Of a stretch of 64,000 nt of DNA, positions 22,889-34,763 are shown in pieces. The position numbers were made by a program, and so were the translations under genes. The stretch covers positions 2,069,001-2,133,000 of the forward strand of contig OX335652.1 in NCBI GenBank assembly GCA_946894095.1, written 5' to 3'. The stretch is from Incurvaria masculella. Taxonomy: Eukaryota > Arthropoda > Insecta > Lepidoptera > Incurvariidae. The notes under the pieces were generated by a model that was not told the origin of the DNA, did no database searches, and was given only the letters and a program-made list of their open reading frames with translations. Position 1 is the stretch's first letter; the number at the start of each line of letters is the position of its first letter.

Positions 22889-23231
22889 ATGACTTACAAC
22901 TTCCAAGATGATTCACGCGAAAGTTCTACCTTTTGGGAATACAAAGTGATCTTCCATCACGATTTCTGCTCTGGTATCCCGCACATTTCCGGACGAGAAC
23001 GCCAAAGTTAACATTCTGACCGCTTGCATGTACAATGTGAATGAAGGCAATTTAAAACATACAATCGACGATCTAACTAGATTGATTCACGTTTCGGTAA
23101 GTTACAAAAGCTAAATAGATTTATGAAATAAAATATAGGAAATGATCTTTTTAGCAGCCTGTTAGGATTGTAAAATATTTTAATTATTTTTTTCTATATA
23201 GGCAAACTGTCTTGGTGTATGGCCACAATAG
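22889..23231 (+). CDS. Small two-exon gene candidate (copy 2)
   Basis: Duplicate of 7302-7644: ATG at 22889, donor GTAAGT at 23097, acceptor ending 23201, stop at 23229-23231. The same frame break is present in both copies. If it is a mutation it predates the duplication; if the duplication is an assembly artefact, the repeat gives no independent support. Confidence 0.4.
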
Positions 23232-23387
23232 ATGTACTGACTGGTTAGGTAATTAAATTAAAAGATTGATTGCATTTCAATAAAAAGCGCGGATATGATT
23301 AAGCACTTAAATTAAAATATAAACAATAAATTATGTGTGCCAGTAGAGGTTGTATTACACTAAATGATATGAAATATTTAAGACTGA

Positions 23388-23732
23388 GAGCCCCGGTAGT
23401 CCAGTGGCGCTGGACCTTGCGATTTGATATGCTTGGTGAAGCACCTCTGAGCGCGGTTATGTTTTGGATGGGTGACCATTTTCAACCGTTGAGGCTGGCC
23501 GTGGTTAAGATTCCAAGGAAAGCTGTAGACCCTCTCCCTTACTTACTAGTTGGTTACGGGCAATTCTGCCCGGGTTAGTACCATCGCATTGAATAAACGA
23601 TGGTCGAAAACACGGACAGTGTTTTCCATCCATTTCAATGAGCCCGAGCAATATAAAGAAGGTGGTGTGTTAGGCTAATATTTGACGGTCAGTTTGGTAT
23701 GAGTCATCAATGTCCAGTTACATAAAAAAAAA
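23388..23732 (+). mobile_element. SINE, 5S-like head (copy 2)
   Basis: Duplicate of 7801-8145. Confidence 0.75.
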
Positions 23733-24097
23733 TTAAATTATATAATTCTTATGTAGCACTTGATATGTAATCTCAAAACTTAGCAACTATCAGTGGCAAC
23801 TACCTTTATATACTAGTGCCCCTGTACACATAAAGCACGACCTGCCAGGAATATATTTGAAAAAAATCATAAACCAGATATTAAGTTCATGTTAGGAATG
23901 CAATAACAAATTACTAATTTCAATTTAACTTAGCGTACATAATTTCATAAAAAAATCAATATGTTTTTTGAACTTGTCTAAGTTCTTTTGTTTTCATAAA
24001 GAAGTATCACTTACATACGAAACTATATTTTTGTAGAGCTGTTCAGCATTAAAAAAATAAAACTATAAATAACTGGCCTATACCACGCTTACTGTCA

Positions 24098-24249
24098 TGA
24101 TATTAGCCGAACACAGCAAACAGGTGTACAGTCTAGATTAAATTAAATGGAATACAAAGTGAATGTTCATTGCTGCTTCGACCATCATTAATTTAATGCA
24201 ATAATACCGACCCAGGCGGGATTAACACTTAACACCTAGTAAGTAAGGA
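24098..24249 (-). mobile_element. SINE fragment (copy 2)
   Basis: Duplicate of 8511-8662. Confidence 0.65.
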
Positions 24250-24920
24250 AGGGGTCTTAAAGTTCATCCTAAACAAGGTCAGCGTCAAAGGTCAAAATAG
24301 TCCCATTCGCACCTAAAGTTGCTTGGGCGGCTTTTGGGAGGCAAGCTGTCGCCTCATTGGATTTTCAAAGCACACATACTTTCAGAATTCCCGTCATTAC
24401 AACATTTAAAACGAGGTTTGCGGTAACGACTTTCCCGCAATCTTGAAAGAATCATAAAATAATTACGCCCTGCAAGAACCATAGCCGCCTCCATAGCCGT
24501 TAATTTTCATGTTGTCGGCATTCAATAAATAAAAAACGAAAGTGATTCACATCAATAAAGAGATAACAAAAAGTGAACCATTTAAAAAGATGAGTAATTT
24601 GAGAACGCGGTCATTATAATAGGAGCTGTGCAAATATGCGGTTCGTCGTATGTGGCAGGTTCTCATGGGATTCACACGCAACATAAAACTTTTAATATAC
24701 GAAATCAAAATGTATTCGGGCCAGCACTGCCGTTGCTTTGAATGGTCACGAATTGTGCACGATTTATAAACTAATTTGAGATTTTTTTTTTTTCGTAACC
24801 AGAAATAGACAGCCAGAACTGAATTTTCGATTAAGTAAACTATGTAACTAGTTGACATAATCGAGGTTCTTCTTAATGTTTTTACACTTAACGATCAACG
24901 GCGTGGAGTAACTCGCGTTT

Positions 24921-26379
24921 ATCGCAACGTTACGGCTATTACATTGTAGCCGTCACCAGTGGAACATCTTTTCAACCCGTAAGGGCCGGGTCTGCGGTAC
25001 GTCAACTGTAGCTGACATTTCTGGCGTCTCTGGTGCGAAGATTGTAAACATGAGTAGATTTTCTACTCCATACTGTTGATTAGTGAGTGTAAAAATATGA
25101 TGTCAAACCACGGTGGAATCCTAGAGACTTCACTGAGTTTCTTCTTTATAAATAAAATGTATTACTAATGTAAACAATCTCTGAACTTGCCTAGTTTAGT
25201 AAAAATGCATTTAAAAAATGCAAGTCATAAATATGACTTGATTTCGAATTTGAAATATTGTTTAGAACTTAAGTATGATTTTAAAATTTAATTAATTTTT
25301 AATTCATTTATTTGAACTTTTTTTGTTTAACTACACTAAGTTACGTCAAACATTGATTGAAAACGTAAAAAAATGTTTGGTGCGTGATTTTATCTTTGTT
25401 GTGACAACTTGACAACTTAAAATGTAGTTGATCTTATCGACCCCATTGAACACTTTCGAAGTTTCGTACGTATCCGTCTTCCCGCGCATTTTTTATCGTT
25501 TATTTTGCGTGCCAGCGGATAGTACTCAAATCACTTTAGCCACACAGCTCGGTGACTCATTCAATTGCCGCATCGCTTCACCTCCATTCACAACTTGTGA
25601 ATCACATGAGCTCTCTATTGGTTCACACTACACCTGTGGTTACCGCTCTAGGTGCATTCGTTCTAAACCTTTAGCGTGAACCTGTTAATATGGATAAATC
25701 ATGTTTTGTCAGTTTTTTGCCCATATAGTTTCAATTATTGATAAGATATTAGACGCTATCTGTGTTGAAAACGAAAAAGAAATGCACTAATGATGAATAA
25801 ATTGGTGTATTCTATGTAAGAAAGTAATGCTAAATTTAACTGACAATCTATTTTTAACCGACTTCAAAAAAGAGGAGGAGGTTCTCAATACGACTGTAAT
25901 TTTTACATATATGTAACTAAAATAATTTGTTTACAGAAATTTCTTAATAAACATAATCGAACATCTTATTTTTTAGGCCTAAAGTATCCCATGTAGGAAA
26001 TTTATAAGTAACGTAAAATTAAATAAAATGTGTTGTATTCCTTATGGCTTTAAGATTTTATTAAGAGGAGGACAATGCGGTTATTTTCATAGTAGCTTTT
26101 GAAAGTACGCTGGACAATACCTCGGCTGGACAATCATCGAGGTTAATTAAAACTGGGCGTGATTAGGTTCTGGATGGGTTATCTTAGTAACGAATAAAAT
26201 TTAGTTTAAAGATCTAGGTCACATTATTACTGCTGCAAAAGTATAAAATTTCAATTGTATTAGAATCAATAAATTTCAATGATATTTTTTTATAACTGAT
26301 TTATTTAATTTTGTTACTAGGTTGCTAATACCATATCTATCATGTCATGATATTAGCCCAAGACCGGATGACCTTGATG
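24921..26379. other. Unique stretch after the duplication, mostly unassigned
   Basis: Mostly AT-rich. An 83-codon open frame at 25428-25679 starts with TTG, has no ATG and no motif. 'aaaactgggcgtgattagg' and 'ctggatgggtta' near 26148-26183 look like a short isolated piece of the 5S-like SINE head. Confidence 0.5.
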
Positions 26380-26778
26380 GAGCGGCTCGTAGCCTGGTGG
26401 CGCGGGGACTGGCCTAGCGTACCAGAGGTCTGGGTTCAATTCCAATATGTACCACTTTTTCACTAATCTTTCTCTTTCCATTTCGTCACGAATGCCTGCT
26501 CCATGGTTCGGAATCCAGGTAAAACTGTAGGTCCCCTTCCCCTTCTAGGTGGTAGGGTTTAAGCCCGCCCGGGTTGGTACCATTGGATGAAAAAGATGGT
26601 CGAAGCGGCAATGAAAAATTATCCGTGTTTTCCATCCAGTCAGCCAGCAGAGCCGTGCTCATAAAGGTAAGGTCCTGGCATGGCACCTAATTCCTAAGGG
26701 AATGTGGTGTATTGGGCTAATATCATAACGGTAGTTGTGTAATATTAGCCATCCATGTCAGGTCGCATTAAAAAAAAA
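26380..26778 (+). mobile_element. SINE with tRNA-like head, near full length
   Basis: The head carries an A-box TAGCCTGGTGG (26390-26400) and a B-box GGTTCAATTCC (26433-26443), about 33 bp apart, a polymerase III promoter layout. The body is the same as in the 5S-headed copies ('taggtggtagggtttaag', 'cgggttggtaccattgg', 'gatggtcgaagcggcaatg', 'gtgttttccatccagt'). The tail reads 'ctaatatcataacggtag', 'gccatccatgtcaggtc' and an A-run. This head differs from that at 7801 although the body is shared. Confidence 0.8.
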
Positions 26779-26830
26779 CTAGGGTCCAAGCCTGGACCTT
26801 TCTTAATTGAACTGGCTTAATTGAACTGAA

Positions 26831-27018
26831 TCGAAAACACTGACACTTTTTGTTGCTGCTTAGACTTTTAGACTGAGGTCTTTCATTCAATGCGTTCGTA
26901 CCAGCTGGGTGGGATTACCCTACCACCCCACGAAAAACGAATCTCGGCTCTTATCGCATGCACTAGAAGAAATGGACTAAAATTTTATAATTTCTACGTG
27001 TCGGAACCCACAGAGCAC
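26831..27018 (-). mobile_element. SINE fragment
   Basis: It shows the reversed body ('ttcattcaatgcgttcgtac', 'gggtgggattaccctacc') and then the 'ctcttatcgcatgcac' / 'cggaacccac' block also seen near 5570 and 30650. It ends just before Helitron H3. Confidence 0.6.
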
Positions 27019-27029
27019 TGATTTTGTTA

Positions 27030-27986
27030 TCTATACTAATAATAAATCTGTAAGGGGTGTTCATAGAGTTAGTTGCTTTGTTTTCTAAGATACTTCGTTT
27101 GTAGACTTTATGTATGATACTAAGACTAAATTGATGATTTTTAGAAATCAGTTCTGTATGTATGTATGTATGTATGTTCCTCCATAACTCTTAAACCGAT
27201 CATCCGAATTCTATGAAACTTACTACACGTATATGTTAATACACGGGACACAGGATAGGCTGTATATAATTCAGTTTCGCTTACGGTAAGATGTAGCTGT
27301 CATACAAAACGAAATGCCCCGAGGCGGCGGCTTGGGGGGTAATCACTATCTGTCTTTATTTCTTCGTTTACTTCTTCTAAGCCACACAACGAACTTTTTG
27401 ATACTGGTTTCATTAATATAAGGAGCGATCAACGATCAAGGATTGCGTATGTAATATTTAAATATAATGAAAACCATGTACTTGAAAATTGTAGGGTTTC
27501 AAAAGGCCTTCAGAAAGTTCCACGATATCATGTAGAGCAATAACTTCGAACCACTTGCCCGATTTATTTGCGTATTTTATCAATGTATAGCAACTCTGGG
27601 CGCAGTCAGATTCCGGATGGGTTACCGTTTTCGATGTTGCAGGTGGCTGTGGTTCGTATTACTCATAAAACTTTGTAATCCCACCTTCGTTGGTTTTGTA
27701 TCAATTGCCAGTGCAGTAAGGGTCTGGCGGCACATACTTCGAAAATTCGCTCCCAAATGTTTACGAAGCTCTAAATGGGAACATCGACATATTCCCATTT
27801 AGAGCTTCGTAAACATTCATCATTAAATCATGCCATATCGGTTCAAACAATTTTGATTAAATTTGGTAGATGGATACATAGTCCTGGACCAGTCTTGTGG
27901 TGGGTTATTTTTTATCCAGGAATTAATTCACACCGAAATTAATTCAACACGACATTGACCCGAACGGAGCCGGGTACCGCAGCTAG
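27030..27986 (+). mobile_element. Non-autonomous Helitron H3, complete
   Basis: It is a clean 957-bp unit: A|TCTATACTAATAATAAATCT at the start; hairpin and ACCGCAG, then CTAG at 27983-27986 followed by T. It shares its ends with H1 and H2. Internal features are a short (TATG)n at 27157-27176, a 5S-like block at about 27588-27656, and a perfect 26-bp inverted repeat at 27756-27781/27792-27817. No Rep/helicase gene. Confidence 0.85.
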
Positions 27987-28073
27987 TGTATTAATAAAGG
28001 GAAACAAGAGGAACAAATGAAGTGAACGCGCAAGTATTCATTTGACTGTGATATAATTTTATCGTAGTTAGTA

Positions 28074-28322
28074 ATGGCGGTAGTTGGCAGTCGCCACCCA
28101 GCCTCCGCATTCGATGGACGGATTATTTTTGCGGAAGCGCAATACGATATGATAATTGTTTCTCTTCACCCGGATCCGCATGATGCTAACCGACAACTTA
28201 ATCACGTATTGTGGGATCCGCAATCTTCTTGGATGAAATTACTTTGCGCAATGCCGCTGGTTTTTGCGGCCTGTTTCGGTTCAGGTTTAAATTCATCAGG
28301 TCTTTTCGTTGGGTTTAAATGA
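28074..28322 (+). CDS. Hypothetical 82-codon ORF
   Basis: An ATG-initiated open frame with base composition richer in GC than its flanks. The encoded protein has a hydrophobic C-terminal half (LLCAMPLVFAACFGSGL) and no recognised motif. The DNA repeats short 'gatccgca' and 'tttttgcgg' strings, so it may be part of an unrecognised repeat. No promoter or splice signals link it to a gene. Confidence 0.2.
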   Translation: MAVVGSRHPASAFDGRIIFAEAQYDMIIVSLHPDPHDANRQLNHVLWDPQSSWMKLLCAMPLVFAACFGSGLNSSGLFVGFK

Positions 28323-28440
28323 AACATGCTATAAAAGTAAAAAAAATATAATAAAAAAAATTAAAATCGTATATTACAGTTTTGTTTGCGTAAATAAAAT
28401 GTATACCTATGCTAAATTACAGCTTTGTAGCACCAATAGT

Positions 28441-28517
28441 CTCTGAGATAAATGTCTGACAGACGGACGGACATGGCGAAACTATAAGGGTTTCTTGTCA
28501 ACTACGGAACCCTAAAA
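28441..28517 (+). mobile_element. Fragment of the 'tgcgagtcggactcgca' element, 3' end
   Basis: It contains 'tctgacagacggacggac' and ends 'ctacggaaccctaaaaa', matching the 3' part of the full element at 56795-57092. Confidence 0.65.
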
Positions 28518-29303
28518 ATATTAAAATTTTAAAGGTTTACTGGAAGAAAAAAATGTTTTGAACAAAATACAAAATGATTTAAAAAAAATATAATGCTAAA
28601 ATAATCAAAATCTTTTAAACAATGAAAATATTGAAATTTACATTATGCATTTGTAAAAACCTTTCCAATAATATTATAAGTTCAAATTATATGAATTACT
28701 TGTTCACATTACGCTTGCAGTCTCCCGGGTCATATGTATGAAGAAAGGCATTGCTTTTTGGAGAAGTCACTGTCAATAATGGATTGCTTTTTAATCACGT
28801 ATATGTATATTTCGATCCAAAGAAATCGTTATTCAATGTAGTTGAGCACTTGCTGCGGGTTTCGCTACCTAATGATATTATAAATTAAAACAAAATCCGG
28901 CTGCCTGGCAAGTGGGATGTCTTACCCTATCGACAAATTTGTTGGTTTTATTGAGGTAACGAACATACCTGCGGCAGAAAGGCTCCCGCCCGCAACGCCT
29001 TGTTATCTTGTTCGACATGAGCCGAGCGCGCCTTGCGTTAGGTTTGGCTCATGTTGTATCCATTTATCCTAACGGGGATATGCTACTCAACTTAAAAGTA
29101 GGCGTTGGTTGTCAGCTAGTTCTTACATATTAGGCGGACTTATCACTAAGCGTGATTTCTTCCAGTCAACCCTTGGGGTAATGAGGAAAGGCAATAGAAA
29201 TATCTGTAGGTAGGTGACTCACCAGAATTAAAAAATAACTCCATATACATACATATAATATAATACATACATATTTATAGATATAATTATATATCCTAAT
29301 ATA
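28518..29303. other. Non-coding, nothing recognised
   Basis: AT-rich with a GC-richer patch near 28960-29050. No supported ORF or element. Confidence 0.5.
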
Positions 29304-29450
29304 AATGATACGATAAGGCTCAATCAAACCAGTTTCATTTCAAACCTGAACACCTGGAATAAATTCCCACCAGAAGTGATTAGTACTATCACAGTAAATA
29401 GTTTTAAACGCCAGTTAGACAAACAACTTAATAGTATTAAACTTAACTAA
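29304..29450 (+). pseudogene. Non-LTR reverse transcriptase C-terminal tail
   Basis: The frame encodes LNTWNKFPPEVISTITVNSF, then KRQLD and a stop. This is the typical end of Jockey/CR1-like reverse transcriptases (WN.LP..V......FK..LD). Nothing upstream belongs to the element, so only the last ~48 codons remain. Confidence 0.75.
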
Positions 29451-30780
29451 AAACACAATAATATTAGTAGATGTGCACTCAAAATATCAAAAACTAAAGT
29501 ACACGCATCAGCTTAAAGCTGTAATACTATCAATAATAATAATACACTAATACATATTATTATATCCACAAACCAGGATAAAAAAATCTCACATTTATCA
29601 TAAAATATATCAATGACAGTAAGACTATCACGCCGCATAGTTAAACTGTTAAACATTTGGGTCATTGTTTGAAAAATTTGGAAAGATATTTAATTTAATA
29701 TAAAATTAAACCCTGGAAAGTTTATTCGTCGTTATCAAACTACCCATGTTGGGTCATTTAAGTCGAGATAGCCTTAGTACAAATGAAAAGTGAGCTGAAG
29801 TGAATGAATAATAAAAGTACTGGGAAAATATTGTATCTTACGACGATTTCATTGAACACAAAGTAATTGAAGTGATTTAATGGAATTAATAATAGCTTAA
29901 TTTTGTACCAAATAGCCCTTCTTTACCTTCTTCCGATGTTATTAATTTTGCTGGATAATATTCAACTTTACATAACATATTTACTTTATTTTTTTGGACT
30001 GTACAAGGTAAGTTTATAGTTTGCCAGGTTGATATATTTCGCAGCAAATCTCGAGCTCAACGTTTCAAAAAGCAAGCCTTGACTAGCCTGTTGCGGATAA
30101 AATAGTGGTGGTAGAATGAAGATAAACTAATGTCTAACAAAAGATTGTATCTTAATTGATCTGTGTTAGGTGATAAGGCTGAAGTTTTCAATTAGCACCA
30201 ATCAATTTATGGCTCCAACTTTTTCCATCGGGATTTTATTATAAAAAAGAATGAGTGGCATTTTATTGGTTTATTTTCAGTCTTGTTTAATACTGGTGTA
30301 AAAAACAGAATAGTCTTACAAAAATATTGGATATGGTTTGACAGTTAATCGCTAGAGTTCAGTTATCGCTTGAATATGGAATTGAGCCAGGAAACATTCA
30401 GGAAAAAATATTTGATTTACGGTGTACTGCATATGGAAAGTGTAAAAGAAAGTTCATTTGTTTGATTTTGCCGAGATATATTTTATTGTGCTAAGCTGTG
30501 CCTTAAGTAAAAAGATTTATAAATAATAATTTAAACATAACAATTTACTTATTGTTATAACATTTCCACACAGTTCATTCAAACCTCATTTATTGTTTGC
30601 ATGTAACCTGGATAGCTGGAACTGTGACCAATAAATCTCTTAGTCGCCTCTTACGACATGCACGAGAATAAATTCAGTGGGATGAACTATATTATTTTCA
30701 AGTACCGGAACCATTTCAGCATTTCTAGCGAGGTCTTCTCATTCGGAACATTCGACCCTCCATTGCCCGATTGAAACTTA
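29451..30780. other. Non-coding stretch
   Basis: AT-rich. At 30632-30720 there is a short block ('agtcgcctcttacgacatg', 'gtaccggaacca') also seen beside SINE fragments at 5570 and 26940. Confidence 0.5.
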
Positions 30781-31060
30781 CAAAACGGCCATCGTAAAAC
30801 GTCGTTGTAACATGTTTATTGAACACGTCGGTATGGGTGGCTGCGGTGGCGGCGCAGGCGTCACCCGACCCGTCTCAACAGCCTCCGAGTGGTCCTCGTT
30901 ATCTCCTCCTTTTGAACTCGCCGCCAATATTTAGATCATTATGCACCTAAGCGGAGGCTCTTTTTTCTGCGCACGCTCGCGTGTCGGTTGGTATAAGTCA
31001 GTACAATCCGGTTTCGGTGTGTGTTGGGACCTCTTGTTGGCATCAGCCATTAATTAAGTT
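30781..31060 (+). promoter_or_regulatory. CpG-rich block with candidate Inr+DPE promoter
   Basis: Dense CpG DNA leads into TCAGT at 30998-31002, the arthropod initiator, with A+1 at 31000. GGACCT lies exactly at +28 to +33 (31027-31032), fitting the downstream promoter element RGWYVT. There is no TATA box at -30; a GTATAA sits immediately upstream and is too close. Inr+DPE at this spacing is typical of regulated TATA-less insect promoters. No coding exon could be attached downstream. Confidence 0.35.
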
Positions 31061-31549
31061 AGAAACCGAAATCGCAAACAAATATATGAGCGATCAGTTG
31101 TGATTAAATTTACATTGATATTCATTGATGGATTTATCTAAATACCAACATGGATACATTTATTTTGTGTTCGAAAAACATATGTTCGAATAATATTAAA
31201 ACACTGTATGTAAATGTAATTTATATATGTATTACAGGCCAAATACAACTTTATTCTAACTTACACTTTCTGCAAGCACCTAGTACCTTAACCTTTATTT
31301 TCCTTTCAAATTCAAACACCGAATCTGTATAACATTTCGATCCGTTCAATGCGTATAAAGAAGAGTTTAAGACTCCTTTAAGGTCATAAGTCAGAGTACT
31401 CCTGGGCAAAGAACTGACCTATATTTTTCAAATATCTCACGTATTTTTCAGTTGCGTCCACATCTTCCAGCGAAGGCATTAATTTCGGCTCTCCATCCTG
31501 TATGTGTGGGGTCATACAGTTAACACTATCAAAAGGGGTAAAGTCCTAT

Positions 31550-31830
31550 TAAACAGTGAAACAGTGATACAGAAAGAAAAAGTAAATAAGAAGAAAGTAA
31601 ATATAACTTAATTGTACGAAAAAATAAAAAATAAACCAAAAAAAAAACTAAAAAAAAATGTGGAAAAAAATAAAAATTTAACAAGATTGAAAAAAAAGGA
31701 AAAAAATTTATAAAAATATGAAAAAAGATTGAGAAAAAAAATGAAAAAAAAAAGCTTAGGAAAAAAAACATTTTAAACATAATTATGATTAGTTAAGTGG
31801 TAAGAAAAAAAAAAGGTTAATGTAATGTTT
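31550..31830. repeat. A-rich low-complexity tract
   Basis: About 280 bp of purine-rich DNA dominated by A-runs. The minus-strand open frame across it is a Phe-rich artefact of poly-T. Confidence 0.85.
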
Positions 31831-31894
31831 AATTAAACATATGTATATTTTAGATTGGGGAATGTACAACCTATGTTAATGTTTTTAATATTAA

Positions 31895-32020
31895 TTCATA
31901 CTCTCCCAGATGTGGTTGGTCGCCAGGGGAGATTTCTTGAAATGACCAAACCTCGAGACCTAGGATAAGGTCAAGAGAGGCCAAAGCCCTGCAGTGGGTG
32001 GCAGTAAGAGAAAAAAAAAG
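31895..32020 (+). mobile_element. RTE-like non-LTR 3' tail remnant
   Basis: 'gagaggccaaagccctgcag' followed by 'tgggtggcag' and an A-run resembles the 3' end of lepidopteran RTE elements (usually GAGGCC..TGCCCAGCAGTGGGA). It is short and diverged. Confidence 0.45.
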
Positions 32021-32099
32021 CTCAGAAATGTATAATAATGTTAAACTTGATTAGTGTATAAGGCTATTATAAAAATTATAAATCCTGTATGTGAACGGT

Positions 32100-32304
32100 C
32101 CCTATGCCGAGTGCAGTAGCGGTGGAATCGCATATGCCCTGCCCATTGCCATTTGACTAAAATAGTCATCATATAGCGGGCGTTTTCATTCTTCCGATGA
32201 GATGCGTCAAAAGGGAGCCCTAACCTATTTAAAGTTGATCCCTTAATTTGAGCCCGTTCGAAACACAAACGCAGTTCACTAATCATTAAAAACCTCTGTT
32301 CCAA
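32100..32304 (-). pseudogene. RTE-like reverse transcriptase remnant
   Basis: The minus-strand frame contains VKWQWAGHM at 32131-32157, the conserved box also present as LKWQWAGHIC in the element at 9540-10235. The surrounding residues are poorly conserved. It points opposite to the tail at 31895-32020, so they come from separate insertions. Confidence 0.5.
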
Positions 32305-33409
32305 TTGATACTTGATATTTGGTATCTAAAAGTAAGTAACAAATATCTGTGTCTGTATGTTTTAGTTTTTTCGGAAAATGTATCTTCGGTCGAACTAGAG
32401 ATAAAATTAATAAAATTTGAATCAAGATTTTCTTTTTTTTTTTCATTTCATTCGGTTTGGATTAAAAAGGTTAAAAAGGCAAAACGTACCGACATTAGTT
32501 AAAAATCTATTAGGTCAAAACTTGCATAAAAAAACAGATATTTATTGCATGATTTGAGATAGTTAATATCAATTCAATAGGAACAGTGGTTTTTTAATAA
32601 TTAGTAAACTGTGTTTGTATCTAAAAGCCATTTTTAAGAGGATAATTAGGTGATCGAGTTCCAAAATGTTTCCGTGTGCCGCCCACTCGAAACATCAACG
32701 GACTGATCATCAGAGGAGATTTGGATATCGGGAGATAAAAATTAAAATGTTTCAAGAACAAATCAACTTTAGCAAAGATATTTGGAAAAATCTAAGATAA
32801 AATATCAGAAGAAAATGTTTCAATTTTGTATCCAGATCGATTATGCCTTTTTAAATCAGAATAATTCATTATTTATTAGTTTTCGTTTTAGACTGATCGG
32901 TATAAATATAAATTGTACTACATTCTCACACAAGCAAGTACACATAATATGATAACACTTACGCATTTAACATAAAATAAAATAACATTTGAGCAATGAA
33001 AATTCACTATTATATAAATCATCGAAAGCACTTAATCTCACACATACTTTATATTTGTGAAAAATAAGTTGTCATTATGGTACCCAAGAATTAGCTCTTC
33101 ACCTACATGATGATAATCATTGTAAGCAGTAGTTATTTATCAACCACTGCGACTAGTTTGTAAGCATCAACAAAAAAAAAACCCTAACCAACCGGGTAAC
33201 GTATCTTGTCGGTACTTGTTGCCCAGAGGTAATCAAAGCGGCAGACAAAACTGAGTCTGTATTTAAATATGTATTTATGCAATACATGAATGATTTTTCC
33301 GTTTTCACGCCACCAAAATAGTATCGAAAGACGCCGTGATCGATAAACGGCAAATCATCGAGCCACCCAAATCCGACTTAAAAAGCGTTCAAATATTTAT
33401 TCAACATAT
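32305..33409. other. AT-rich non-coding stretch
   Basis: No element, RNA gene or credible ORF was found. Confidence 0.5.
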
Positions 33410-33575
33410 AAACGGAGACGCGTTCTAGCCGCGAACCGCCGAATCGCGCCGCACACCATGACAATAGCACGATTTATGGTGTGAATGTATGGGAGGTCAA
33501 ATAAAAGAATTCTTTGTGTGAGCGTGGCGCCAGTCTGGCGTGCTCGCGTCTAAGACTCGCGCTTCTAATTTTTGG
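33410..33575. other. CpG-rich block
   Basis: A GC-rich patch ('gccgcgaaccgccgaatcgc', 'gagcgtggcgccagtctggc') in AT-rich surroundings, with TTTATGG and CAAATAAA strings that resemble posterior Hox/Caudal sites. Candidate regulatory DNA only. Confidence 0.3.
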
Positions 33576-34763
33576 GCCAAACGATGACACCAGTATCCAT
33601 CATAATCGTGAAGATATCTAAGATCGGCCATAGATCCAGTTAAACTATTGAAATGGTCCATCATTTAATGATTTCTGTTACAGATTCGGGTTAAATATTA
33701 TATGTACGAGATGAAATATTCGGGGAAAACCATATTTAATATAACGGAAAATTAGTGAACAACAAAACTTTGCCGCCTTGATATTAGCCGATCATGTGTT
33801 TTCCGGATGAACTATATGTACAAGTTTTCATATGAAAAAACACGGTTAATTTTCATTTTCGCTCTGAATATATTTTATTCCATGCGGTACTTTCCAGCCC
33901 GATCAATATTTTATTGATAATTTTAACTCACATTTATTTCGATAATGTAATATTAATTACATAAATAAGTAATCATTAACAATAGAGATGGTAAATTACA
34001 TAATATAGGGTATACCGACCGCTCTACGTGGATTCTGATCAATGAAGTGACCCACATTCTTAATAATAATACCAATTTCAATATTGAGTAAGGAACAGGG
34101 AGGAACCATGATATTGTTTTATTAAAATGGACGGAGATAGAAACGAGTTTCTTTGCTATTTCAACCAGTTTTCCTTCAATGCGATGGTGGTAATGGGTGG
34201 GCTTAACGTTAAAGAGCTTTAAGCAGTCATCAATGTATCTCATTTTTTTCTCAACTCTACTTGACCATCGAGTAACAGTACGTATTAAATTCCGAAACTA
34301 CACTTATATTCTTAAATAAGACACAAGAAAATGAACACTGAGAATATGTATTGGATTGTTCATTTGCGCGTCACTATTGTTCCAAAACGATGTTCGTTCG
34401 CATAAATTAATGAGTCAATTTTGCTCGCCGGCGTCTCTTAAGATTTGTGGTTTTATTTCTCATTTTATTGGGTAGGGCCGTCGGTAGTTTTGTTGTAACA
34501 CATTTTTATTTCGTACAAACAAAACGAGCACATTCCCAAGCAAACGCCACCCCCTCCCGCCGCCTCCTTCCCGCCGCGCCGACACCGACCGTCCATTCAT
34601 AACTGCAGTGGCGATCTATCGGGAACCAAACTTCGCTATCATAATGTGGACATGGTTATTATTTTATTTTCTATATTTGAATTTACAAAAACCTTAATGT
34701 GACTTTAAATTCAAGTTTTTGATCGTTAAAGTAACTTCCACTTTGGTAAAATTATGTTTTTAG
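33576..34763. other. Non-coding, with a GC-rich tract near 34545-34620
   Basis: Mostly AT-rich. The GC-rich tract ('ccctcccgccgcctccttcc') is not coding in any convincing frame. Confidence 0.45.

Larger units (their letters stand above)
15588..24920. repeat. Segmental duplication, copy 2
   Basis: This matches 1-9333 at offset 15,587 with equal microsatellite and homopolymer lengths where checked. The right junction (24920/24921) falls in plain sequence and not at an element end. The left junction cannot be placed because copy 1 runs out of the window. Confidence 0.97.

Noticed and set aside
25428..25679. 83-codon plus-strand frame
   Set aside because: It starts at TTG, has no ATG in place, and no recognisable motif.
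31529..31780. 83-codon Phe-rich minus-strand frame
   Set aside because: Product of a poly-A/T low-complexity tract.
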